Made by a program: the position numbers and the translations under genes. Shown piece by piece: positions 45,101 through 49,632 of a stretch of DNA of 64,000 bases. The notes under the pieces are model-generated. The model was not told where the DNA came from. It did not search any database and saw only the letters and a list, made by a program, of their open reading frames with translations. This DNA is from Sabellastarte sp. h YS-2021 (lineage: Eukaryota > Annelida > Polychaeta > Sabellida > Sabellidae): the NCBI GenBank assembly GCA_964017235.1, contig OZ024935.1:5518001-5582000 (forward strand). Reading direction: 5' to 3'. The number at the start of each line of letters is the position of its first letter. Position 1 is the first letter of the stretch.

Positions 45101-46690
45101 GTAGGTGTGCAACGTCATGGTCTGACCTTGATTTGACCTTTAACCTTGCCGTAGTGACCTTGACCTATAAAATATTGTCCGGGCTTTATCTCGGAAACTG
45201 TTAGGTGCAGGAAGTTGATATTTGGTAGAGACATTGGCTAGGGGGTGTAGGTGTGCAGCATCATGGTGTGACCTTGATTTGACCTTGCCATAGTGACCTT
45301 GACCTATAAAATCGTCAGGGCTGTATCTCGGAAACCGTAAGGTGTAGGAAGTTGATACTTGGTAGGGACATTGGTTATTGGTTATAGGTGTGTATTATCA
45401 TAGTGTGACCTTAATTTGACCTTTTACCTTGCCGTAGTGACCTTGACCTTTAAAATCTTGTTGCACCTTTGGGTCTGTCTTTTGATGCAGATTAAGCAAA
45501 AGTCATATTAGAATTTATTAAGAATTTTACTTTCATAACTTCCCATTGTAAGAGATAGAATTTCATCAAGTGAGCCGCAGATTTTACTCCAACACCACAC
45601 ATAAGCATTCATTAAATGTATTACCACTTCTGTATGCATGGTAATATTCAAACCATCTAAACCATAATTCGGAAATGCAGATGTATATAAAGAGTGTTGA
45701 ATTTTAGTTTACTGATTAATGCTGTCATCTTGTCATTGAATTATCTTGTTTTAATACTTCATCTTTATACGCATTATCTTTCTTTTAAACATTATTTCTC
45801 CATTTAAACATTGTTTGGACCTTTATATAACTGACAGTACTCTGAAAGTATCCTGAAGTTTGTACTGGTACAGTACTTCTATATCTCATGGTGTTGAAAA
45901 TATTTCCCAAGGCTGTGGGGTACGGGCATCTCTGATGCTATTTTTCTCTATAGAAAATCTATGACAAAAGTCTTGCACCTACCACTAAGTTATTAAGACT
46001 TTTTGTGAATACCAGTTCAGATACATCGATCTTGTATGTCCCTCGACTATGAGTTTATACCAGTCTCTTGCTACTGTCAAACATCGAGTTGCACTTGTGG
46101 CTAGGATATTGTAAACTGCAAAGAAGATTACACCAGAAACATGATACCCTATGTACAATACTCACTTTGTCGGGCAGAAGTTTGACATATTCCGGCAGTT
46201 CATTGGTCAGGTCTTCATTTGAGCTGTGGTCATTCATGAGTATCAGATCTACCAACAGTTCTGGTGGGGTTCTCTCTAGTATACTATGTACAGTCCTAAG
46301 TAACATCGACAGTGCCTCGTTGTAAAACGGTATAATTACCGACAAGGTCGGGAGTTCGGCGAAATCAAAATTCCTTTTTAAACATGAACTTGGTCGGGTG
46401 TCTGGGATATTCCTGAGAAGAGGCTGTTTCTCTGCTAAACTGACATTAATATTGTACACATTGTCCCCGTAGGGTCGTTTATGATGTTCCGGATTGAACA
46501 TGACTTTCTGGTAATCTTGCAATTTCTTCTGTTTCATTTCCTCTTTGAGCTGAAGCTTCCGTAACTCTCGTTCACGAGCAATGCTTTCCACTGACTCCCT
46601 GGATTCACTACGCATTCTGATCACCATGGTGACGATCACGAAAATCAGGAAAAAATTGATGCATTTCTGCCAATGAAATCGACGCACCAT
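17571..46690 (-). CDS. Polypeptide N-acetylgalactosaminyltransferase-like gene, six exons
   Basis: Six minus-strand exons (46690-46166, 43692-43519, 41930-41842, 26881-26650, 24201-24004, 18149-17571) join in frame into 1797 bases, 598 residues plus stop. All introns are GT-AG. GALNTs are Golgi type II membrane enzymes that transfer GalNAc from UDP-GalNAc to Ser/Thr and start mucin-type O-glycans. Seen: a short N-terminal cytoplasmic tail, one hydrophobic anchor (about residues 10-24), a stem, then a GT2 catalytic domain with FYNEA, the metal-binding DxH (DAH, 207-209), WGGEN (323-327) and a metal-ligand-type His (about 351). The C-terminal third is in the ricin-B lectin position but is degenerate: CLD-type signatures are lost. 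The usual VDD is MND, so the protein is divergent. The isoform cannot be assigned. Length matches the family (about 550-650). Confidence 0.93.
18890..19065 (+). repeat. About 110-bp direct duplication in element C
   Basis: GGGGCCCAAGGTGAA[A/G]TCTGACCACAT occurs twice, each followed by AAAAGATT[C/T]GCAG[C/T]CCATGA. A related single copy lies near 55415-55500. Confidence 0.8.
19066..20090 (+). repeat. 133-bp satellite, second array, about 7.7 copies
   Basis: Same monomer as 5252-9073 (GTGAAAGCTCTCCCAAAAGT, TTTTAGAGATAATT, TACTCATTTTGAGTAGGTGA), with its own variants such as GAAGGAGTTATTTGACAAAA and TTACCTACGGGTCTG. Separated from the first array by 10 kb and by the GALNT last exon. Confidence 0.93.
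20205..21345 (+). repeat. 155-bp satellite, about 7 copies, related to the 133-bp unit
   Basis: ATTTACTCAACAGTGATAAC recurs at about 20246, 20401, 20556 and 20711 (period 155). Units share GATTTACTCA, AGCTACAGGTCTGAA, CCAAAAGTAGGTGAATAACA and CAATACTTTT with the 133-bp monomer, in the same order. Confidence 0.9.
21363..21690 (+). repeat. Tandem duplication of the element C tail
   Basis: TAGACATTTTTGTCTACCAC through GACTGTAGGTCGCTAACAAG occurs twice, about 170 bp apart. A third piece (GGCCTAATTTAGACATAAAG) is at 20090-20115. Confidence 0.9.
21958..23490. mobile_element. DNA element with about 370-bp terminal inverted repeats, in intron 5
   Basis: Left arm 21958-22322 and right arm 23122-23490 are inverted copies from TAGTGTTGAAGATGGTAAAC to TTCTAAAATTCG, roughly 75-85% by eye. 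TA lies on both sides (21956-21957, 23491-23492), which suggests a TA target. The 800-bp spacer holds a SINE (22451-22757) and an ACAAGAGCACC segment (22822-22866) like the 5' end of element G. No transposase. Superfamily not assigned. Confidence 0.8.
22451..22757 (+). mobile_element. tRNA-derived SINE
   Basis: A-box-like TAGCCTAGTTGGTAACAC and B-box-like GGCATCAATCCCAGG, then a body shared with the copy at 51925-52238 (CCCCAGTGACAGGCTAAA, GGGAATGACAGTCACT) and a tail near CGCTTTGAATCCTGTAGTAC. Pol III promoter function is inferred. Confidence 0.75.
23493..24003. other. Rest of intron 5, possible repeat fragment
   Basis: 23570-23880 (GAGAGTTGGGGGCAGAACGG, GGGAGCCAATGGAGTTTTTT) has the look of an interspersed retroelement 3' region. 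No second copy is in the window. Confidence 0.35.
24004..24201 (-). CDS. GALNT-like exon 5
   Basis: Exactly 66 codons in phase 0, between a TTCGTTCAG acceptor and a GTGGGT donor. It encodes HPCSRVAHTFKPF (family PCSrVGHvFR, with the metal-ligand-type His kept), then KNLMRIAELWMDEWKAYFY (family N..R.AEvWMDEyK.yfY). The following AATWSWPSKHNPWT loop is unlike the common family loop and marks the protein as divergent. Confidence 0.93.
24314..24885. mobile_element. 572-bp terminal-inverted-repeat element in intron 4
   Basis: About 36-bp imperfect terminal inverted repeats: TGACAGAACTTCCAATT, then GACAGAATTTCAAAT on the left, with the inverse on the right. Internal sub-repeats of ACAGAACTT and AATTCTGT lie near each end. 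Target duplication not resolved. It begins 112 bp from the exon 5 acceptor. Confidence 0.7.
24911..25060 (+). mobile_element. Fragment of hAT family 1 MITE
   Basis: CCAATGTAAAAATCATACCG followed by ATTTCAGGACTCCGCATTTT matches the left third of 41358-41829. Confidence 0.55.
25061..26073. other. Intron 4 sequence without recognised feature
   Basis: AT-rich. The open frames at 25495-25836 (-) and 25935-26198 (+) lack domains, and the second runs into a MITE. Confidence 0.5.
26074..26521. mobile_element. hAT MITE, family 2, in intron 4
   Basis: Exact 8-base duplication GTCTTTAT (26066-26073, 26522-26529). Ends TAGTGGTAGAAC and CCCATTACTA. The interior is similar to 42589-42998 (CCATATTTACAGGAAGTG, CATCCCGGAATGTGTTTCAT). 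Confidence 0.88.
26650..26881 (-). CDS. GALNT-like exon 4: Gal/GalNAc-T motif
   Basis: A 232-base exon. Its first base completes the split Arg codon from exon 3, giving WDLRYVWMEVPDHEK, the counterpart of the family FrWexiPdhEk. It then encodes RAAALVGCALMVNRDYF and GGFDESMNIWGGENIELAIR, the Gal/GalNAc-T motif shared with beta-1,4-galactosyltransferases. The acceptor is ATTCCAG and the donor GTCGGT; the exon ends in phase 0 after CGGQ. Confidence 0.93.
27170..29632 (+). mobile_element. 5'-truncated LINE (L1/Tx1-like) in intron 3, antisense to host gene
   Basis: Flanked by a perfect 16-base duplication ATATCCAATGGCTATA (27154-27169 and 29633-29648), with a 3' poly(A) after AATAAAC. Length 2463 bp. 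The endonuclease and most of the 5' part are missing, which is the usual result of incomplete target-primed reverse transcription. Confidence 0.93.
27171..29457 (+). pseudogene. LINE reverse transcriptase ORF2, C-terminal part with one stop
   Basis: The frame holds the RT domain: NWRPVSLLQTDYKILTKAL, DFKKAFDSIEW (motif A), RGIRQGCPISALLF (motif B) and LADDTSL (motif C, normally FADD). The GxRQGCP and NWRP...DYK wording is of L1/Tx1 type. A single in-frame TAA at 28807-28809 separates it from a downstream part in the same frame with C..C...H..H..C-like spacing (PLCIYCKKIDTIQHHLYEC). The ATG at 27082 lies in host flanking DNA and is not the element's start. Confidence 0.9.
30434..31726 (+). pseudogene. 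DIRS gag-like ORF with one internal stop
   Basis: The N-terminal part (30434-31024) starts around MTKPKAKNKNFCSKCLEKH and is Ser/Glu/Lys-rich. After a TAA at 31022-31024 the same frame continues as DLPCLSTLRSSRQIQ through to 31726, so one nonsense change splits the gene. The C-terminal part has WTDTERIDRIRRAHAQ and a Cys/His-rich region (CKFYQTGACS, HICAFCVGQG), the putative zinc-binding end typical of DIRS gag. Confidence 0.85.
31723..34190 (+). pseudogene. DIRS reverse transcriptase-RNase H, broken
   Basis: The ATG at 31723 overlaps the gag stop as ATGA. The first frame runs to 32940 (N-terminal variable region, then HFSPFMTRGKT). The second frame holds VNSGIDKNSYLGSEFALTFP, KIDISRAFRHIKL (RT motif A), NYIDDYVGV (motif C), then RNase H with IELDACLTGLGG, HLEMVNRLVAI, IKCDNHAVV and ADTLSRW. 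Around 32950-32960 a small deletion and frameshift remove the conserved DLSWP-type block between the parts, so no functional RT is made. Confidence 0.87.
34226..35251 (+). CDS. DIRS tyrosine recombinase, intact
   Basis: A 341-residue frame with the full tyrosine-recombinase catalytic set: Arg in FGFLRLSN (169), HSFRR (His 287, Arg 290), His in KHHGSW (310) and the nucleophile Tyr in VWTYIQK (321). It would integrate circular cDNA of the element. The start may be a little downstream of the ATG used. It is the only intact gene of this DIRS copy. An AATAAA follows at about 35316. Confidence 0.93.
   Translation: MYFFVVISTYGAALCVVGSGTRLTLHRGARQRLSEAFRPKTQQCYHMLFRTFVGFCLCLSLNISKITSDDALSYLEYLATNNVSVNMIANHVSAVRANFVILGLSYHIWDHPSIKYFQKSIKINRPLAPTVRNIIDIHTLTDMVNHCESLYLGPIFKSVFLIAFFGFLRLSNISPHSIAAFDPSRHLTTSDVIFTSKFLKIIIKWSKTLQTRDKVQVISLPRLKGSPICPHRALKQALKIYNPLPASPLFQYKTVQGWQPLTDSKIRKVLTHVNSLLGLSPHFYTFHSFRRSGATLAYNANIPLQQIKHHGSWASDCVWTYIQKDQSLGEEIATSFATVLQ
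35479..35637 (-). repeat. Gypsy 3' LTR
   Basis: 159 bp, one T/A difference from the other LTR (GCATTCTGAG versus GCATTCAGAG). Preceded on the minus strand by the purine-rich AAAGAAGGGGCA, the likely polypurine tract. Confidence 0.93.
36343..40281 (-). CDS. Gypsy gag-pol polyprotein, 1312 residues, intact
   Basis: A single fused frame without frameshift. In order: gag capsid-like part (1-200), zinc knuckles (C238-C251 region and CHKCGKLNHFASVC, 258-271), aspartic protease (LDTGAQ, about 328-333), RT (about 450-640, with LPFGLVSSQDIF and VADDIL), RNase H (TDASKNGLGATL), integrase with HHCC zinc finger (HTGHMG...CLVCQNY), DDE-type core residues and SPRHPQCNGLAEK. The motif C is VADD instead of the common YIDD or YVDD. 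No envelope gene. 35638-36342 is non-coding 3' internal sequence. Confidence 0.95.
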   Translation of the reverse strand: MSNKYWIKQLNKDMDNTVQVPCMNWESQNLPEQWKKFETHVQLMFPGPLAGKSEIVKISYLLIWVGEKGRDIRSTWTLTDAEAKLLKTYYDKYKAHVTPQSNEVFARYKFHARVQSNGEAFESFVTDLKLLVQDCAYNDADKMIRDRIVFGVTSSTIREKLINKGNALTLEKAIEIAQTHEASKQQLKTIEAKQDDVHALKKRPTHRTKQTQRSQDDHKRRNEATTERRPTRRNAPECGRCGYSHTKQKPCPAMRQECHKCGKLNHFASVCRAKETIHTIQDNSDDSEDSQDEFHIGEVTTQKAENEVFVPVKVWEVGNKKKEIHFKLDTGAQVNVIPHKLWKKMNCKMSVRKTNTKLTSYSGDTLEVKGVCTMSIQYKAASQKEEFYIVNTKSPPVLGLEACTKLGVIKLVLSVKNEGPTNFFTEFKDVFQGLGKFEGQHHIHVDRNYPPVVHPPRRLPHALKKRVKAELDRMEKLGVVKKTDEPTEWVNSMVVVEKPNSNNLRICLDPKDLNKAIKRQHYRTRTLKDITPKLTGAKFFGKCDARSGYWTIKLDEESSFLTTFNTAFGRYRFLRLPFGLVSSQDIFQQKIDQAFEGLEGIEPVADDILVWGSTKQEYEERQRAMLQRAREKGIKLNKEKCQFQLTEVKFFGHILSRDGVKADPEKIAAIEGMPKPENKTELETFLGMINYLSKFAPQLSEITAPLRAMTKQNSVYTWNATIDRVFHEVKEVITKAPVLAYYDAAKDIVLQTDASKNGLGATLLQNGRPIAYASKSLNESQRAYAQIEKELLAIVFGCEKFHEYLYGRQVTVESDHKPIEAIMKKCLALAPPRLQRMLLRLQKYDITVIHKPGKEIPLADVLSRKYLSIMDKPDKHLEAQVHATVRNLPISDSKLASVQQETLKDSQLQQLTTVINEGWPEHRHECPAHVREYWTVKEDLSVINDIVFKGERIVLPKSLRSEMLNKIHTGHMGMEKCKERARMLFYWPHINMHIENMVSKCLVCQNYRRSNSKEPLIPHKIPSTPWEKVATDLFTLHNEDYIVVVDYYSRFFEFEKLNSITSKAVINKMKRIFATHGIPREMISDNGRQFVSEEFKSFALSYGFQHTTSSPRHPQCNGLAEKTVGIVKNMLKKYKDSKQDIGLALLEYRNMPLDRLGSPSQLLMSRELRSILPVRTKQLQPHVIKQTAVKSKLIGKQSRQKKFYDASAKPLKPLKTNQNVRMQQMDGTWIPAKVQHYHGNRSYTVKTKEGHVYRRNRVKLNPSKESLETAPIYEEATTDEQQTLQTKDKCEDQVVQTHSGRTSKPPERWSPC
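40314..40472 (-). repeat. Gypsy 5' LTR
   Basis: 159 bp. On the minus strand it is followed directly by TGGTGTCAGAAGAAAC (40315-40300), which starts with TGGT as tRNA primer-binding sites do; tRNA species not assigned. Confidence 0.93.
40985..41123 (+). repeat. Single 146-bp E-type monomer
   Basis: GTTATAGCCCAGACAAGATT, GGCAAGGTCAAATTCAAATC, AAGGTCACACCATGACGTTG and CCCAACCAATGT match the units at 57480-59860. Confidence 0.8.
41358..41829. mobile_element. hAT MITE, family 1, 472 bp, beside exon 3 donor
   Basis: Perfect 12-base terminal inverted repeats TAGGGATGGGTC / GACCCATCCCTA. An 8-base duplication GTCTTGAC / GTCTTAAC (41350-41357, 41830-41837) with one mismatch. Its right duplication ends 3 bases from the GT of the exon 3 donor (41841-41840). 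Confidence 0.92.
41842..41930 (-). CDS. GALNT-like exon 3
   Basis: An 89-base exon (29 codons plus 2 bases) encoding PEVDQIDQWTLEY, then RGGWSWDL. These are the family PvIDvId..TfeY and rGgFdWdL segments. The acceptor is CTTCTACAG and the donor GTAAGTTAAG. No ORF caller would list it because it is short; it was found by matching the reading phase and motifs between exons 2 and 4. The intron starts almost directly against a hAT MITE (see 41358-41829). Confidence 0.9.
42223..42447 (+). mobile_element. TA-target MITE, 225 bp, intact
   Basis: Terminal inverted repeats GAGTAAGAAATCTAAAATTC, followed on each side by a second inward copy of AAAATTCGCCA or its variant. TA at 42221-42222 and 42448-42449. 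Lies in intron 2. Confidence 0.9.
42589..42998. mobile_element. hAT MITE, family 2, 410 bp, in intron 2
   Basis: Exact 8-base duplication GTGCATTA (42581-42588, 42999-43006). Ends TAGTGGGTGGAC and TTCCACTCACTA. Homologous to 26074-26521. Confidence 0.92.
43007..43518. other. Intron 2 sequence, no feature
   Basis: AT-rich, with no coding or repeat structure recognised. The minus-strand frame from exon 2 into this region is intron read-through. Confidence 0.5.
43519..43692 (-). CDS. GALNT-like exon 2: UDP/metal-binding DxH segment
   Basis: Exactly 58 codons, phase 0 on both sides, between a CTGCAG acceptor and a GTAAGG donor. It encodes KREGLIRARMLGA, the family RxGLxRAR block, then VIMFQDAHTEVN, the family FLDSHCE block with DxH kept and Cys replaced by Thr, then NWAEPML (usually WLEPLL). 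The metal and UDP contact residues known from the family are therefore mostly kept. Confidence 0.93.
43693..44365. other. Intron 1 sequence, weak LINE-like trace
   Basis: 43870-43950 reads YLKNKLKTHLLTF on the plus strand, similar to the C-terminal end of CR1/L2-type ORF2. Too short to call. Confidence 0.3.
44366..45960 (-). mobile_element. HINE-like element E1, reverse orientation, in intron 1
   Basis: The 3' hairpin (plus strand 44377-44404) has ACAGCCCTTAAGGGCTGT at its core, flanked by CCCC and GGGG. The opposite end (45872-45955) reads, on the minus strand, AAAATAGCATCAGAGATGCC, then GTACCCCACAGCC, which matches the left hairpin arm and is therefore complementary to the right one. Core: 146-bp repeats at 44440-45460. 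45470-45870 is a non-repetitive interior. Same family as 57345-58190 and 58705-59990. Confidence 0.65.
44440..45460 (-). repeat. 146-bp tandem array with nuclear-receptor-type half sites
   Basis: CGGGCT recurs at 44461, 44607, 44753, 44887 and 45034 (one shorter unit). Each unit carries TGACCTTGATTTGACC, TGACCTT-type repeats and TGACCTTGACC. Exact TGACCTTTGACCT occurs at 44561, 44707 and 44841. Confidence 0.95.
46166..46690 (-). CDS. GALNT-like exon 1: anchor, stem, start of GT2 domain
   Basis: Codes residues 1-175. The ATG at 46690 lies in an AAAATGG context. The hydrophobic segment INFFLIFVIVTMVI follows a basic tail, which gives type II topology. A charged, probably coiled stem (many E, K, R, Q) follows, then LSVIIPFYNEA and LLRTVHSILERTPPELL, both typical of the GALNT Rossmann-like start. 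The exon ends at LLPDK in phase 0 at a GTGAGT donor (46165-46160). The longer open frame running to 46055 is intron read-through. Any 5' UTR exon boundary upstream was not determined. Confidence 0.93.
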
Positions 46691-46918
46691 TTTGGAAATT
46701 TGACTTTGTTCTAAATGCTAGCAAATAGGTCATATAGACATTTGCAACTGATTTGGTTAGAATTTTAAATTTCTAAGCCCATTGGCAGTCTACAAAACTT
46801 CATTTAGGCATTGCCAGATTTCCAATGTTACATATTTTCTTTGGCATCTACAGCTTCACAGCAGAGTGACCATGCATTTGAAATCTAAAAGTAAATAGAA
46901 CAGAAAATTTTATTCACA
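46691..46918. other. Region just upstream of the start codon
   Basis: Must hold 5' UTR and possibly a 5' UTR splice acceptor (GCTAGCATTTAG on the minus strand near 46720). No TATA box or CpG-rich promoter was identified. Confidence 0.4.
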
Positions 46919-47395
46919 ACAAGAGCACTCGTAGAGTATATACTTCCGCCAAGGCCGAACACCTGCAATATTAGCGTAAGAAATCTAAAATTCGCCACAT
47001 ATCTGAAATTCGCCACATGTGAAAATACCAATAAAATAAATGAATTCTGGTGAGATTTGTTGACTGCATAGTAAATTAAAGCTTTTTGAACTGAAAAATA
47101 CCAATTTTTGGACAAAAACATCATTTTCTTCATAAAATTAACTAAGGTTTTAGAGGTGGCGAATTTTAGATTCCTGGCGAATTTTAGATTTCTTACTCTA
47201 CTTAAAATTTCAATGAAAAAAATCCTTTAAAATCTTAAAGATCCACAGAGTGACCTGGATCACCACCAGAATGTAAGCATCTGTTCCTTATGACATTGCT
47301 GACATTAATTTCATCAAAATCCTTGTTCAAGTGGTTTTACACACATACACAAAAACAAACAGATGAACGCGTGCGCCCAAATACATAACCTCCTT
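46919..47395 (+). mobile_element. Short HINE-like element G, interrupted by a MITE
   Basis: 5' end ACAAGAGCACTCGTAGAG, then TTCCGCCAAGG, complementary to the kind of 3' end CCTCCTTNG seen at 47386-47398. Similar 5' ends occur at 22822 (ACAAGAGCACC) and 61695 (ACTAGAAATCCCTCATAGAA). The MITE 46974-47198 is inserted in it. Confidence 0.5.
46974..47198 (+). mobile_element. TA-target MITE, 225 bp, intact
   Basis: Same length and ends as 42223-42447. TA at 46972-46973 and 47199-47200. Inverted ends begin GCGTAAGAAATCTAAAATTC. Confidence 0.9.
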
Positions 47396-47501
47396 TCCAT
47401 GTATAATGTAGGTGTTGATTTAATTTCCAAAATTTCTACAAGAAAAATTCAAGACAAAACAAAATAAATTTCATCAGATAAAACCTTCCAAAGACATGAG
47501 G

Positions 47502-47705
47502 CCATATTCTACAACAATATTTAGACCATTTCTAACTTAGATTTTAAGTTTCACTTAGAATTCAAGCAAGAGATCATGAAATTGAACATTCCTAACTTTT
47601 GTTTGTGAATGCCAAGACCCAAGGAAAATATAAGTGAAAAAAAGCCTTCCCTTACTTAGATTTAAGGTCACCTTATCTAAGTATTTTCTTGTAGAATACG
47701 GCTCC
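47502..47705. mobile_element. MITE with GAGGCC ends
   Basis: Inverted ends GAGGCCATATTCTACAACAA and the inverse of GAGCCGTATTCTACAAGAAA. CAT lies on both sides (3-base duplication, PIF/Harbinger-like by inference). Related longer element at 63415-63955. Confidence 0.65.
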
Positions 47706-48640
47706 ATTGGCAGGTTTTACAAAGGGTCTTCATAGCCAAGGTTTTGGACTAAGTCAGGGACTAAAATCTAAGTCTTTGGGCTCAGTACTGTCTGGGTCTT
47801 GAATGGATTTCAGAAATGGTGACTCAGCTGAATCTAAGTTTATCAAATAAGCACCGTGATTTTGTGTTTCATGGAAAAAGTTTATTGATATTTTTGGGAG
47901 CCAGGATTTTCAGTCAGATTTATCTCAATGGGATAAAGTTATATTGTATAGGTCTGTTGGAACTCCAACTATATATCTTGTACAGGGTGGACAGTCATAA
48001 TGGACAAATGGTAAAAATGTCACATCATGTCCACTATGCATGACCCATCCATAAGACTATCCACTGCAGTACTGCAATTATTGCCAGGTACCAATTATCA
48101 TGAACAATAAATAAAGCATTCATGTTTTAGTAATGGCCATATATTTTGAAAGCTTTTTGTTGTACATTTTGTTCTATTCACTTTTAAAATAGTTTTACAT
48201 GATTGGCTAGACCTGGGATGTTATTTTGGGTCAAGTTATATCTATTTGAATTCTGAATGGCGATAATTAGTACCTGGTAGTAATTGGTAGCAGGGCAGTA
48301 TAGTTCAGGCACTTTCTGTCCCCAAACTTTGACCAAAATAAGAAAATGGTGTGGCATACATCCCATCATATCCGACATCACTAAAAGTATCTAATAGTAG
48401 TAAAATTGTACAGGTTTTACTAAAAAAATATAATTGATGACTCAAGTTCAGTTAGGATTGGCCAGGATAGGCTACCAGATAAATAAATGATATATATATA
48501 GTGGTGGTCAACCAATTCATACCCGTGTACATATTCACGCCCACCCTCAGTTTTCTTTAAGATTTATAGTTTTTTGATGGCAAATATGTTTACCATATTA
48601 TAGATAATGACAAAATTGATTATATACATTGGTAATACAT
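47706..48640. other. Stretch without recognised feature
   Basis: The open frames at 47816-48043 (+) and 48381-48184 (-) have no domains. Nothing else seen. Confidence 0.5.
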
Positions 48641-48659
48641 TGAGTACCCAGATTGCATT

Positions 48660-48815
48660 CCGCTGTCGGGCGGACGTTGGCTATTGGTCGGATCATCATC
48701 AGATTTTTGCCAACGTTGGGCCAAGGTTGGCCCAACGGTGGCTTGCCAACCACTACTCAGGTTAGATGTCTCTATATTTTGCCAACGTTGGGCCAACGGC
48801 GGATTTTTATTCAAG
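48660..48815. repeat. GCCAACGTTGGGCC repeat with a perfect palindrome
   Basis: TTTTGCCAACGTTGGGCCAA appears twice (about 48706 and 48777). At 48714-48737 two 11-base arms CGTTGGGCCAA and TTGGCCCAACG flank GG perfectly. Confidence 0.75.
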
Positions 48816-49094
48816 ATGGTGGCAAGCAATAATAGGGGATTATGGGAAACTTAAAAAAATTATTTGTAAGGTATGTCTAAAAATCATATTTCAGCATGGC
48901 TTCTAAAAATAGTTTAATTTATCAGCATATGAACTGGAAACTGGATACAGTTATAATAGACATTACAATAACTTTTTTAAATGAATATAATAATTCCCCA
49001 CAGTTCAGAATTTACACAGAAAACAAGTACTGTACATGTGAGCTCTGTCCCTCGCCATTGTGTCCATAAGTATATCAATAGAAATTGGCGACGG

Positions 49095-49632
49095 GACAGA
49101 AACTCGGTCTAAGTGTACGTACACATGTATGCGGCTTACGACATCCGACGGCCGATTTGTGATAGCGAATTTTTCCCTCCTTCTCATTTATGTTTGGGTG
49201 TTTACATGTGTCCGACTCCGATTTGCGACATCCGACGTCCGATGTGCGACAGCGATTTTTTCGGTCTGGGACCGAAAAAATCGGATGACAATTGAATTTA
49301 GATGAATGTCGACAGAATATTTGGAAGGTTGAAACAAAATTCGCTATCGCAAATCGGCCGTCGGATGTCGTAAGCCGCATACATGTGTACGTACTGCTTC
49401 CCTGCATAAGTTGGCCGCGGGTCGTAAGTTGGCCGCCATCATCATATTTTGAAATTTCTATAAATCTAAAGGCCTGTATCATTCTTGAATGGTCTATTAT
49501 AATAAGATTTATTATAACTACCACTTTTAAAACCTGTGCAACCACACATTTGTCTGTTTGATACATTTAAATGAGTGGTGGCCAACTTACGACCCGTGGC
49601 CAACTTATGCAGGGAAGCAGTAGACTAAGTCT
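49095..49632. mobile_element. Fold-back element split by a MITE
   Basis: Arms of about 70 bp (ATGCGGCTTACGACATCCGA from 49130 and its inverse near 49355-49385) enclose a centre with a perfect inner palindrome around CGATTTTTTCGG and CCGAAAAAATCG (49251-49281). A 227-bp MITE at 49394-49620 interrupts the right terminus. Overlapping open frames on both strands are due to the inverted symmetry. Confidence 0.75.
49394..49620. mobile_element. TA-target MITE with about 45-bp inverted ends
   Basis: Ends CTGCTTCCCTGCATAAGTTG and its inverse, continuing through GGTCGTAAGTTGGCC. TA at 49392-49393 and 49621-49622. Confidence 0.9.

Noticed and set aside
46055-46165. Extension of GALNT exon 1 to 46055
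   Set aside because: A GTGAGT donor at 46165 gives the phase and motif continuity with exon 2; the extension loses family similarity.
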